Origin: Halorientalis pallida
Lineage (GTDB): Archaea; Halobacteriota; Halobacteria; Halobacteriales; Haloarculaceae
Direction: 5' to 3'
NCBI RefSeq assembly: GCF_004118325.1
Contig: NZ_RDFA01000003.1
Coordinates: 516,695 to 580,694, forward strand
DNA: 64,000 nucleotides
In this document: in pieces, positions 6,491-15,792 of the stretch
How positions within the stretch are numbered: the stretch's first letter is position 1
How the letters are laid out: every line of letters begins with the position of its first letter
Position numbers and translations under genes: made by a program
The notes under the pieces: generated by a model
Told to the model about the DNA's origin: nothing
What the model saw: only the letters and a program-made list of their open reading frames with translations
The model's database searches: none

Positions 6491-9400
6491 ATGAGTTCCG
6501 AGTCGGGAGCCAGCACTGGGTCGTCGGGCGACCCCAGCACCGACGACCGGGCGGCCTACGACTACCAGGGCGGCGACGTGGCGCGGCCGGGGCTCGTCGC
6601 CGACCTCCGGTCGCTGATCGACGGCGAGGTCCGCTTCGACGAGTACTCCCGGGAGCAGTACGCCACCGACGCGAGCGTCTACGCGGCGACGCCCGTCGGC
6701 GTCGTGTTCCCGACCTCGACGGCCGACGTGGCCGCCGTCGTCGAGTACTGCGCCGACCGCGGGATTCCCGTCCTCCCGCGGGGCGCGGGGACGAGTCTCG
6801 CCGGACAGACCGTCAACCGCGCGGTCGTCCTGGACGTCTCGAAGCACATGGACGCCCTCCTGGACGTCGACGCGAACGCACGGCGTGCCCGCGCACAACC
6901 GGGGATCACGCTGGGTCGCCTGAACGCCGCGCTGGCCGACGCGAACCTGAAGTTCGCGCCCGACCCCGCCTGGGGCGACAAGTCGGTCCTCGGCGGGGCC
7001 ATCGGCAACAACTCCACCGGCGCTCACTCCCTCCAGTACGGCAAGACCGACGCCTACGTCGAGGCCTGCGAAGTGGTGCTGGCCGACGGTACCGTCACCA
7101 CGTTCGAGTCGGTCCCCGTCGACGAACTGGACGAACTGGCCGATCCAGAGGGCGACCTCGAAGGGCGCATCTACGCCGCCGTTCGGGACGTACTGGACGA
7201 CGAGACCATCGCCGACGCCTACCCGGATCTCGAGCGCAACGTCTCGGGCTACAACCTGGACTGGCTGATCGAACGCGCCCGCGAGGACGGCGTGGTCGAC
7301 ATGCCCGGTCTGCTCGCGGGGAGCGAGGGCACCCTCGCGGTCGTGACCGAGGCCGAAGTCTCGCTGGAACCGGTGCCCGAGACGAAGGCGCTCGCACTCC
7401 TGCGATACGACGACCTGCTCGACGCGATGGAAGACGTCGAGCCGATCCTCGACCACGACCCCGCCGCGGTCGAAGTGCTCGACGACGTGCTCCTCGGTCT
7501 ATCCCGCGACACCGCGGAGTTCGGGGCGCTCGTCGACGAGATGGTCCCCGCGGGGACCGGCGCGGTCCTGCTCGTGGAGTTCTACGCGGCCGACGACGCC
7601 GAGGGCCGGGAGCGCGTGGCGGATCTGCTGGCCGACCGCGCGCCGGGAACCGAGACGCTGGCCGCGGCGACCGGGGACGGTGTCCGGACGGACGCGCCGA
7701 TCCGGGCCGCGTCGGCCGACGAGGCCCACGACGAGGGCGAGCGCGAACAGTTCTGGAAGCTCCGGAAGTCGGGCCTGCCGATCTTGCTGGGCCGGACCAG
7801 CGACGCGAAACACGTCGCGTTCGTCGAGGACACCGCGGTCCCACCCGAGAACCTGCCGGAGTTCGTCGCGGACTTCCGGGCCGTCCTGGACGACCACGAC
7901 ACGTACGCCAGCTTCTACGCACACGCGGGCCCGGGCGTCCTCCACATCCGACCGCTGGTGAACACAAAGACCGAGGCCGGCGTCGCGCGGATGGAAGCCA
8001 TCGCCGACGACGTGACCGACCTCGTCGTCGAGTACGGCGGGTCGGTCTCCGGCGAACACGGCGACGGCCGGGCGCGGACCCAGTGGAACCGGAAGCTGTA
8101 CGGCGACGACGTCTGGGAGACCTTCCGAGACCTCAAGACCGCGTTCGATCCCGACTGGCTGTTCAACCCCGGACAGGTCGTCTCCAGACCCGACGAGCCC
8201 ACCGAGATGACCGAACACCTCCGGTTCGATCCCGACTACGAGTTCGACGCGGGGTTCGAGCCCGAACTCCAGTGGGACGACGAGAACGGCCTCCAGGGGA
8301 TGGCCGAACTCTGTCACGGCTGTGGCGGCTGTCGCGGCCACCAGGACACGACCGGCGGCGTGATGTGTCCGACGTTCCGGGCCGCCGAGGAGGAGTCGCT
8401 GTCGACACGGGGCCGCGCGAACAGCCTCCGTCGGGCGATGGCTGGCGAACTCCCCGCGGACGAGCAGTTCTCCGAGGAGTTCGTCACCGAGGTGCTTGAC
8501 CTCTGTATCGGCTGTAAGGGCTGTGCCCACGACTGTCCGAGCGAGGTCGACATGGCGAAGCTGAAGGCCGAACTCACGCACGAACACCACCAGCGCGAAG
8601 GGGCGAGTCTGCGCGACCGACTGTTCGCCAACGTCGACACGCTGTCGGCGGTCGGGAGTGCCCTGGCCCCGCTCTCGAATCTCGCGCGGAAGGTTCCCGG
8701 AGTGCGGACGGCCATGGAGAAGACGGTCGGCATCGCCCGCGAGCGCACGCTCCCGACCTTCCGCCGGGGGACCTTCGTGAAGTGGTCCCGCAAGCGCGGG
8801 ACCGGCGTCCCCGCCGACGAGGCCGACCGGCGCGTCCTCCTCCTGCCGGATACGTACACCAACTACAGCAGACCCGAAGCGGGGAAGGCGGCCGTCGAAG
8901 TGCTAGAAGCGGCGGGCGTCCACGTCGAGGTGCCCGCGAGCCTGACCGACAGCGGTCGCGCGGCGTTCTCGAAGGGCTTTCTCGGAGAGGCGCGCGAGAC
9001 CGCCAGGGCGAACGTCGCCGACCTCGCCCCACGGGTCGACGACGGCTGGGACGTGGTCGTCGTCGAACCCTCCGACGCGGTGATGTACCAGTCGGACTAC
9101 CTGGACCTGCTGGGCGACACCGACGACGCGGCGGCCGCCGAGACCGTCGCCGAGAACACCTACGGCGTCCTGGAGTACCTCGACGTGTACCGGCTGGACG
9201 AGGCCGTCGACTTCGAGGCCGACGACGACCACTTGACCTACCACGGCCACTGCCACCAGAAGGCGACGGCCAAGGACCACCACGCCGTCGGCGTCCTCCG
9301 GCGAGCCGGCTACCGGGTCGACCCGCTCGATTCGGGCTGTTGTGGCATGGCCGGTTCCTTCGGCTACGAGGCCGAACACTACTCGATGAGCCGCGCCATC

Positions 9401-9553
9401 GGCGAGATCCTGTTCGAGCAGGTGGCGGACAGCGACGGCGAGCGGGTCGTCGCCCCCGGCGCGTCCTGCCGGACCCAACTCGGCGACCGCCCCGACGCCG
9501 ACGCGGAGCCGCCCCACCCCATCGAGTCGGTCGCGGACGCGCTGACGGAGTGA
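6491..9553 (+). CDS. FAD-linked oxidase / Fe-S fusion protein (GlcD-GlpC type, D-lactate or related dehydrogenase)
   Basis: A 1020-residue fusion. Residues about 60-290 form the FAD-binding PCMH domain (PRGAGTSLAGQ, GAIGNNSTGAHSLQYGKT, GLLAGSEGTLAVVTEA), followed to about 570 by the FAD-linked oxidase C-terminal domain (GEHGDGRARTQW). A ferredoxin-like part follows with cysteine clusters near 608 (CHGCGGCRGH) and 672 (CIGCKGCAHDCP), then a GlpC/LutA-type CCG domain with HGHCHQK near 917 and SGCCGM near 951. The order matches fused GlcD plus GlpC proteins that oxidise 2-hydroxy acids such as D-lactate and feed electrons to the quinone pool through membrane partners. The substrate cannot be decided from sequence. 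It is convergent with the histidine kinase gene, with only four bases between. Confidence 0.88.
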   Translation: MSSESGASTGSSGDPSTDDRAAYDYQGGDVARPGLVADLRSLIDGEVRFDEYSREQYATDASVYAATPVGVVFPTSTADVAAVVEYCADRGIPVLPRGAGTSLAGQTVNRAVVLDVSKHMDALLDVDANARRARAQPGITLGRLNAALADANLKFAPDPAWGDKSVLGGAIGNNSTGAHSLQYGKTDAYVEACEVVLADGTVTTFESVPVDELDELADPEGDLEGRIYAAVRDVLDDETIADAYPDLERNVSGYNLDWLIERAREDGVVDMPGLLAGSEGTLAVVTEAEVSLEPVPETKALALLRYDDLLDAMEDVEPILDHDPAAVEVLDDVLLGLSRDTAEFGALVDEMVPAGTGAVLLVEFYAADDAEGRERVADLLADRAPGTETLAAATGDGVRTDAPIRAASADEAHDEGEREQFWKLRKSGLPILLGRTSDAKHVAFVEDTAVPPENLPEFVADFRAVLDDHDTYASFYAHAGPGVLHIRPLVNTKTEAGVARMEAIADDVTDLVVEYGGSVSGEHGDGRARTQWNRKLYGDDVWETFRDLKTAFDPDWLFNPGQVVSRPDEPTEMTEHLRFDPDYEFDAGFEPELQWDDENGLQGMAELCHGCGGCRGHQDTTGGVMCPTFRAAEEESLSTRGRANSLRRAMAGELPADEQFSEEFVTEVLDLCIGCKGCAHDCPSEVDMAKLKAELTHEHHQREGASLRDRLFANVDTLSAVGSALAPLSNLARKVPGVRTAMEKTVGIARERTLPTFRRGTFVKWSRKRGTGVPADEADRRVLLLPDTYTNYSRPEAGKAAVEVLEAAGVHVEVPASLTDSGRAAFSKGFLGEARETARANVADLAPRVDDGWDVVVVEPSDAVMYQSDYLDLLGDTDDAAAAETVAENTYGVLEYLDVYRLDEAVDFEADDDHLTYHGHCHQKATAKDHHAVGVLRRAGYRVDPLDSGCCGMAGSFGYEAEHYSMSRAIGEILFEQVADSDGERVVAPGASCRTQLGDRPDADAEPPHPIESVADALTE

Positions 9554-9557
9554 CCAG

Positions 9558-12500
9558 CTACGCGGTCGTCTCGAACTCGAAGCGGGCACCGCCGTCCGAC
9601 CCTTCGGTGAGCGACACCTCCCACCGGTGGGCGCTCGCGATGTCGGAGACGATCGAGAGCCCGAAGCCAGTGCCGCCCTCGCCGTAGCTGACCCCGTGTT
9701 CGAACACCTCGCCCTGTTGCTCCGGCGGAATGCCCGTTCCGTCGTCCTCGACGTAGAACCCGTCCCCATCGGGGAGTTCGCCCACGGTGATCGTCAGGTC
9801 GGTCTGCGAGTCAAGGCTCGTCGAACCATGTTCGACGCTGTCACCGGAACTCCCAGATTTCCGGTTGCTCGTCGAACCATGTTCGACGCTGTTCCGGAAC
9901 AGGTTCTCGAACAGTTGGGTCACGCGGCCCGGGTCGCCGTGGATCGTGGGCACCTGGTCCGTGACGGTCAGCGACGCCTGGTCGGTGTCGACGTAGCCCC
10001 ACGCCTCCGTAGCAACGGCGTCGACGGCGATCCGTTCGGGCTCCTCGACCGTCGACTCGCCTTTGGCCAGCGTCAGGAGGTCGTCGATCAGGTGTTCGAT
10101 GCGGTCGTGTGCCGACGCAACCCGTTCCAGGTGGCTCGTGTCTCCGGTCTCCTCGGTGACTTCCCGGAACCCCTTCGCGACCGACAGGGGGTTGCGGAGG
10201 TCGTGGGCCACGACGCTGGCGAAGCGGTCGAGGCGTTCGTTCTGTCGCCGTAACTCGCGCTCGCGCTCGGCGCGGACCATCGCCGCTTCGACTGCCGCGC
10301 CGAGGACCCTGAACAGATCGACGTCCATCTCGGTGAAATCGCGCGGCTCGGTCGCACCGGTCGACATGAGGCCGTGATCGCCCAGCGGGAGGATGATCTC
10401 GCTCTGTATCTCCGTGTCCGGATTGTAGCGTGCCTCGATCGTCGACACGTCGTCGTACGTCCGGAGTTCGCCCGCCTCGAAGGCCGCCCAGGCGAGGCTG
10501 TCGCCGGGCGTGAACGTCGGCGGCTCGCCGACCACCGACCGTGCGGTGTCCGTCACGGTGACGGGATCGAGAACGTTCGCTCGATCGTCGTAGGTCCAGA
10601 CGCCCGTGATGTCGAGATTCAGCACGTCGACGGCCACTTCCAGGGCGATCTCGCCGATCTCGTCGAGGGAGCGAGCGGTCGCCAGGTCGCCGGCGACCCG
10701 CTGGAGCGCACGGAGTTTGCGCTCGACTCGCTTTCGCTCGGTGATGTCGATCAGGTACCCGAGGTAGTGGGTGATCTCGCCGTCTTCGCGGACGATCTTC
10801 GTGTTGTCGGTGACCCACTTGACCTCGCCGTCGGCCGTCACCATCCGGTAGGGATCGTGACTGAACCGCTCGGTCGTCTCATCGCTGTTGGCCTCGACCT
10901 CCGTGACGACGCGTTCGAGGTCGTCGTCGTGGACGATATCGCTGTACGGGACGGCACCGGACTGGAGTTGTTCGTGCGTGTAGCCGAACGTCTCGGCGAC
11001 GTTGTCCGAGACGTACTCGACGGGCCACCCGTCCGCGTTGCGCCACTTGAATACGACCGCCGGCCCCTCGGCGAACATGTCGCGTTCCTCCTCCAGCGAC
11101 GCCTCCGAGGCTTTCCGCTCGTCGACGTCGATGTGGATGCCGACGGCGCGTTTCGGGGACCCGTCCTCACCGCGCTCGACGACTTTCCCCACGTCGCGAA
11201 CCCACATCCAGTCGCCGTCTTTCGTCCGCATCCGGTGTTCGGTGTCGTAATACTCGGTCTCGCCGTCGAGGTGGCGCTGGAGCGTCGTCTCGATCTCCGG
11301 CAGCTCGTCGGGGTGGACGCGCTGTTCCCAGGCGTCGAGGGTGTTCTCGACCTCCTCGGGCGCGTAGCCCAGCATCTCGGCCCACTGGTCGTTGAACGTT
11401 ACGTCACCCGTCTCGACGTTCCAGTCCCAGACGCCGAGGTTGGCGCCCCTGATCGCCAAGTCGAGGCGCTCCTTGATCTCCCGGAGTTCCCGTTCGCGCT
11501 CGGTCCGGTCCGTGATGTCGCGGGTCACGATGGCCGCCTTCCGCTCGCCGTCGTGGCGGAACGACGAGAACGTGTACTCGACGGTCCGGGCACCGGTCGC
11601 CGCCCGGACTTCGAGTTCCACGCTGTCGTGAGGAATGTCTTCGCTGGTGAGCGCGGCGTCGAGCGACGCCTCGAACTGGTCGATGTCAGACGCGTCGCCG
11701 GTGATCTCCCGTGCGAACGGCATCACGGGGCGTCCCTCCAGTTCCGTCCGGGTGTCCTCGACCTGTTCGACGATCCGTTCGTTGACGTATTCGAGCCGTC
11801 CGTCGCTGTCGACGACCACGGCACCGGAGTCCATGCTCTCCACGAGGGCCTCGTATCGCGCCAGCTCCCGTTCGCGGCGTTTGCGATCGGTGATGTCGGT
11901 CGCGACGCCCAGGACGGCGTCGGTGTCGGAATCGACCGGTTCGTAGGGAATCTTCGTCGTCTCCACGACGCGACGCTCGCCGTCGGCGGTCGTGAACGGC
12001 TCTTCGGGGATGTGTTTGGGCTCCTCGGAGTCGACGACCTCCTGGTCGTCCGTCCGGAACTGCTCGGCCTCGTCGGCCGAGGCGGCGAAGGCGGCGTCCG
12101 TGGCTCCTTCGAGTTCGTCGACGGAGGTCCCGTACGCCTCCGCCAGCGGCTGGTTGGCGAGCAGGTACTCGCCGTCGGCGTCCTTGACGAACACGAGCTG
12201 CGGGAGGATGTCGATGATCTGTCGCAACCGGTCGCGGCTCGCTTCGGCCCGGTCTTTGCTCCGGCGACGGCTCAGCTCCGTACCGATCCACTGGGCGAGC
12301 AGGCGAACGAGCGTCCGCTCGAATGCGCTGAACGGTCGGTCACGGGCGTCCGGACTCGAGAAATTCAGGGTTCCGTAGAAGGACCCCCCGACGGTGACCG
12401 GGGCACCGAGATACGACTCAATTCCCTGTTTCTCGTAGGCGGGGTGTGTCTCCACGTCGCCACGGCTGGCGCTCCGGAAGCTCACCGGTTCCTCTCGCTG

Positions 12501-13961
12501 GGCGACCAGATCACAGAACGTCTCGCGGCGGTCGAACTGATCGCCGGCGGTGAGTGAGGTCTCCGGAGCCGAGACGGCGGTAATCTCGTAGTCGTCGTCC
12601 TCGATCGAGGCGAGGATCCCCACGTCCAGGTCCAGGACGTCACGGGCGCTCGACAGCACTCGCTGCAGACGGGCGTCCGTCGTCAGATCGCTGTCGGCCA
12701 TCACTCCCTGGATCTCGCCCAGTGCGTCGCGCTCGCGCTCGAGTTGCGTTCGAGCCTCGCTCTGGTCGGTGACGTCGCGTGCCACCACCAGTGCCTGTCG
12801 AACGTCGGCCGTCTCGAACGGCGTGAGCCGCACGTCGAAGGTTCGGTTCCCGGTCTGCGTCTCCAGGTCGATTCGGAGGTCGTAATCGTACAGTTCCGTG
12901 CGACCACCGTCGGACTCCACCCGCGAGAGGGTCTGACTCACCGCCGTCCGGAACTCCTCGACCGCCTCGGGGGTCGCCATACCGTCGGCGAGCGTCGCCA
13001 GCGACCTGTCTTCGAGGTCGGTAGGACTGTCCCGTCCCAGCAACCGAGCCGCCACGGGGTTCGCGAAGTGGACATCGAGGTCGGCGTCGACGGCGAACAC
13101 CACGTCGTGGACGTTCCCGAGAATCGTCTCCTGTCGTTGCAACTCGAGTTGGCGCTCCCGAACCTCGGTTATCTCGCGGGAGAACACCGTCAGTCCGTCC
13201 TCGTCCGGGAACGCACGCACCTCGACCCAGTAGTCGAAGGGCTCGTCGATGTACTGCTCGAACGAGACCGGTTCGTCCGAGGCCATCGCCTCCCGGTAGT
13301 TCGCTTCGAGCTTCGTCCCGACGATCGTCGGGAACTGTTCCCAGAGGACGGATCCGACGACTTCGTCGGGATCGCAGCCGATCCGCGTCGCCATCCGTTT
13401 GTTCAAATACTCGACGCGCCAGTCGGAGTCGACGGCGTAGATCGCGTCCGTCGTCCGTTCGATCGTCCGACGGAACCGGTCGGTCACCGCGTCGGCCCGC
13501 TGTCGCTGTCGGGCTGCATCGACCAGCGTTTCGATGCGCGCCCCGAGAATCTCGAAATCGTCCTGTTCGGACTGAATGGGGATGTAGTCCGAGACACCGG
13601 CCTGCGTCGCCTGGCTGGCGATCCGCTCGCTCCCACGGCCGGTGAACAGAATCGTCGGAACGGTGGCATCACGCTCCCGTACACGCTCGATGAGGTCGAT
13701 GCCACTCCCGTCGATCAGCGAGTACGCGGTGACCACACAGTCGACGGGGTCGCGCGCCAGTCGATCGAGCGCCGACTCCAGGCCGTTTTCGATCGTGAGT
13801 TCCACGTCGTGTGTAGTCAGGTCGAGTTTCGTCCGTACTAGGTCCGCGAACGCCTCGTCGTCGTTCGCGTAGAGAACACGTACAGACCCGTCAGATCCGT
13901 CGCTAGGCGTCGTCACTGTTGAGTGAATAACAGGCGCAGACAGATGAATCGTGCTCCCCAT
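9558..13961 (-). CDS. Multi-PAS/GAF hybrid sensor histidine kinase with degenerate receiver domain
   Basis: The 1467-residue protein has no membrane segment. Order of domains: receiver-like 27-145, PAS about 160-270 and 275-400, GAF 415-565, PAS 575-695, 700-820, 828-950 and 955-1080, GAF 1085-1235, HisKA with phosphorylatable His1253 (VVAHDLRNP), and HATPase with N-box Asn1353/Asn1357, DDGTGIP and GTGFGLS. In the receiver the aspartate expected in the S-D-Y position is Ala79 (VVTAYSL), so it probably cannot be phosphorylated. The N-box is expanded by an in-frame duplication of VEHGSTS. It likely senses a cytosolic redox or ligand signal; no cognate regulator gene adjoins. A GTG at 13916 is an alternative start. 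It is divergent from the PLD-like gene. Confidence 0.87.
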   Translation of the reverse strand: MGSTIHLSAPVIHSTVTTPSDGSDGSVRVLYANDDEAFADLVRTKLDLTTHDVELTIENGLESALDRLARDPVDCVVTAYSLIDGSGIDLIERVRERDATVPTILFTGRGSERIASQATQAGVSDYIPIQSEQDDFEILGARIETLVDAARQRQRADAVTDRFRRTIERTTDAIYAVDSDWRVEYLNKRMATRIGCDPDEVVGSVLWEQFPTIVGTKLEANYREAMASDEPVSFEQYIDEPFDYWVEVRAFPDEDGLTVFSREITEVRERQLELQRQETILGNVHDVVFAVDADLDVHFANPVAARLLGRDSPTDLEDRSLATLADGMATPEAVEEFRTAVSQTLSRVESDGGRTELYDYDLRIDLETQTGNRTFDVRLTPFETADVRQALVVARDVTDQSEARTQLERERDALGEIQGVMADSDLTTDARLQRVLSSARDVLDLDVGILASIEDDDYEITAVSAPETSLTAGDQFDRRETFCDLVAQREEPVSFRSASRGDVETHPAYEKQGIESYLGAPVTVGGSFYGTLNFSSPDARDRPFSAFERTLVRLLAQWIGTELSRRRSKDRAEASRDRLRQIIDILPQLVFVKDADGEYLLANQPLAEAYGTSVDELEGATDAAFAASADEAEQFRTDDQEVVDSEEPKHIPEEPFTTADGERRVVETTKIPYEPVDSDTDAVLGVATDITDRKRRERELARYEALVESMDSGAVVVDSDGRLEYVNERIVEQVEDTRTELEGRPVMPFAREITGDASDIDQFEASLDAALTSEDIPHDSVELEVRAATGARTVEYTFSSFRHDGERKAAIVTRDITDRTERERELREIKERLDLAIRGANLGVWDWNVETGDVTFNDQWAEMLGYAPEEVENTLDAWEQRVHPDELPEIETTLQRHLDGETEYYDTEHRMRTKDGDWMWVRDVGKVVERGEDGSPKRAVGIHIDVDERKASEASLEEERDMFAEGPAVVFKWRNADGWPVEYVSDNVAETFGYTHEQLQSGAVPYSDIVHDDDLERVVTEVEANSDETTERFSHDPYRMVTADGEVKWVTDNTKIVREDGEITHYLGYLIDITERKRVERKLRALQRVAGDLATARSLDEIGEIALEVAVDVLNLDITGVWTYDDRANVLDPVTVTDTARSVVGEPPTFTPGDSLAWAAFEAGELRTYDDVSTIEARYNPDTEIQSEIILPLGDHGLMSTGATEPRDFTEMDVDLFRVLGAAVEAAMVRAERERELRRQNERLDRFASVVAHDLRNPLSVAKGFREVTEETGDTSHLERVASAHDRIEHLIDDLLTLAKGESTVEEPERIAVDAVATEAWGYVDTDQASLTVTDQVPTIHGDPGRVTQLFENLFRNSVEHGSTSNRKSGSSGDSVEHGSTSLDSQTDLTITVGELPDGDGFYVEDDGTGIPPEQQGEVFEHGVSYGEGGTGFGLSIVSDIASAHRWEVSLTEGSDGGARFEFETTA
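9816..9892. repeat. 26-base direct repeat with hairpins in the kinase N-box
   Basis: Two identical 26-base copies (9816-9841 and 9867-9892), offset by 51 bases, encode the doubled peptide DSVEHGSTS of the histidine kinase. Each copy contains a perfect 8-bp stem with a three-base loop (9819-9837 and 9870-9888, CGTCGAAC-CAT-GTTCGACG). Between them lies a third hairpin (9843-9865, ACCGGAA/TTCCGGT). The duplication keeps the frame (17 residues) and expands a loop next to the ATP-binding N-box. Confidence 0.85.
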
Positions 13962-14050
13962 TCTACAGTATGATAACCCGAAAGTCGCTCGCCGAACCGC
14001 CGGGCAGGAGTCGCGCCGACGAGTGGGTGAATCGATATCGCGGCCGAGGG

Positions 14051-14058
14051 TTTATCAT
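14051..14058 (+). promoter_or_regulatory. TATA-like box of the PLD-like gene
   Basis: TTTATCAT lies about 28 bases before the GTG start at 14082, the normal spacing between an archaeal TATA box and the transcription start, implying a leaderless transcript and supporting the GTG as start. Confidence 0.5.
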
Positions 14059-14081
14059 CCAGGCCGGAACCACCCGCGAGC

Positions 14082-15788
14082 GTGCCCCGATTCGGAGCCC
14101 TCGTCGCCGCGTTCGCGCTCCTGGCGGCCGGATTCGGCCTCCTCGTAACGCCAGCCGCCGGTCTAGCAGACGGGCCGGAACGGGTGGCCGGCGTCGCTCC
14201 GGTACAGCTCAGCAACGATACGCGGTCCGTCACGCTCACTGCCGTCTACCCCAATCCGGTCCCCGAGGGAGATGCCGGCGAGTTCGTGATCCTGAACGTC
14301 ACGGCACCGACGCCGCTGGAAAACTACACACTGACGGACGGCGAGGCTCGGGTCGCACTCCCGAACCGCACCGTCGAGGGCCAAATCGCGCTCACGACCG
14401 CACCGAACCTGACGCGCGACCGGACGGACGCCCGAATCCTGACGCTCGACCAGGGGTTGGCGCTCGCGAACGGCGGCGACCGCGTGACGCTCGCGCGCGG
14501 CGGCGACCCGGTCGAGACGATCCGGTACGCGGACGCCCCGGAAGGCGAGGTCGCCACACCGGGGCGCGAGGGTATCCGCTGGCGACCGATCGGGGCGACG
14601 GACTTCCCGGTCGTGGCCGCTACGGGCGAATCCACGCGCGCGTTCGTCTTCCCCGACGGCGCGGCGGTCCCGGCCGAGACGCTCGCCGGAGCGGACGAGC
14701 GGATCCTGCTGGCGGGCTACACGCTCACGTCGGTGCGGGTCCGGCGGGCACTGGTCGCCGCCAGCCGCCGCGGTGTCAGAGTCCGTGTCCTCGTCGACGG
14801 CAGTCCGGTCGGTGGCCTGACGCAGCGGTCGGCACGGACACTCGACACTCTCGCCGAACGCGGCGTGGAGGTCACCGTCCTATCGGGCGACCCCGCGCGG
14901 TACGCCTTCCATCACGCCAAGTACGCCGTCGTCGACGGGCGAGCGCTGGTCACCACCGAGAACTGGAAGCCAGCCGGCACCGGTGGCCACGCCAGCCGTG
15001 GGTGGGGTGTGATCGTCGGTTCGGAGCGGATCGTCACGGCGCTGGCGGCGACGTTCCGGGCGGACGCGAGCGGACTCGACGCGCGGGCCTGGCGTCGGTA
15101 TCGGGTGGAGAGACGCTTCGAGCCGGCGGACGGGCCGCCGGCGAACGGGACGTTTCCGAAGCGCGTCGCTCCACGGCGCTTCGACCCCGAACGCATCGAG
15201 TTACTGCGCGCTCCGGACAACGCCGAGCGTCGCGTCCGCCGCCTGCTCCGGAACGCGGACCGGACCATCCGCATCGAACAGGTCTCGATCGGCAGCCGTC
15301 GCCAGCCGTTCCTGCGGGCGACCCTCGCGGCGGCACGTCGAGGCGTCGACGTGCAGATCCTGCTCAGCGGTGCCTGGTACGTCGAGGAGGAGAACCGAGA
15401 GCTGGTCGAGTGGCTGAACGAGCGGGCGGCCCGCGAAGACCTGTCACTGTCGGCCCGGCTCGCGGACCCGAACGGCCGGTTCGAAAAGATTCACGCCAAG
15501 GGCGTAATCGTCGACGACGACCAGGTGCTGGTCGGCTCGCTCAACTGGAACAACCACTCTGCGCGCGCGAACCGCGAGGTTGCCATCCTGATCGCGGGCG
15601 AGGGCGTCGCCGGCTACTTCATCGGCGTGTTCCGGGCAGACTGGCAGGGTGGCGACTGGCGGCTCCCGGCCGGGCTGGTGTTGGCGGTCGTGCTGGCCAC
15701 GCTGGGGGCCCTACTGGTCGCACGACGGTTCGAATTCGGGGAGGGCGGCGTGATCGAGCCGGGATCCGTAAACCGTTATTCGCGATAG
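14082..15788 (+). CDS. Exported phospholipase D-like protein with lamin-tail-like domain and C-terminal anchor
   Basis: A 568-residue exported protein. It begins with a signal peptide (ALVAAFALLAAGFGLL, residues about 5-28), then a beta-rich lamin-tail-like domain (about 40-195, including FVILNVTAPTPLENYTL). Two PLD-type domains follow, each with an HKD motif: HHAKYAVVD near residue 276 and IHAKGVIVDDDQVLVGS near 470. A single membrane helix near the C-terminus (about 530-552) should anchor it outside the cell. PLD-fold enzymes hydrolyse phosphodiester bonds in lipids or nucleic acids; the substrate here is unknown. An extracellular nuclease or lipase are the two main options. It is 4 bases from the convergent neighbour on the other strand. 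Confidence 0.85.
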   Translation: MPRFGALVAAFALLAAGFGLLVTPAAGLADGPERVAGVAPVQLSNDTRSVTLTAVYPNPVPEGDAGEFVILNVTAPTPLENYTLTDGEARVALPNRTVEGQIALTTAPNLTRDRTDARILTLDQGLALANGGDRVTLARGGDPVETIRYADAPEGEVATPGREGIRWRPIGATDFPVVAATGESTRAFVFPDGAAVPAETLAGADERILLAGYTLTSVRVRRALVAASRRGVRVRVLVDGSPVGGLTQRSARTLDTLAERGVEVTVLSGDPARYAFHHAKYAVVDGRALVTTENWKPAGTGGHASRGWGVIVGSERIVTALAATFRADASGLDARAWRRYRVERRFEPADGPPANGTFPKRVAPRRFDPERIELLRAPDNAERRVRRLLRNADRTIRIEQVSIGSRRQPFLRATLAAARRGVDVQILLSGAWYVEEENRELVEWLNERAAREDLSLSARLADPNGRFEKIHAKGVIVDDDQVLVGSLNWNNHSARANREVAILIAGEGVAGYFIGVFRADWQGGDWRLPAGLVLAVVLATLGALLVARRFEFGEGGVIEPGSVNRYSR

Positions 15789-15792
15789 GAAA

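Noticed and set aside
10374..12557. A 727-codon open frame opposite the histidine kinase
   Set aside because: It mirrors the kinase reading frame; no start signal or domain supports it.
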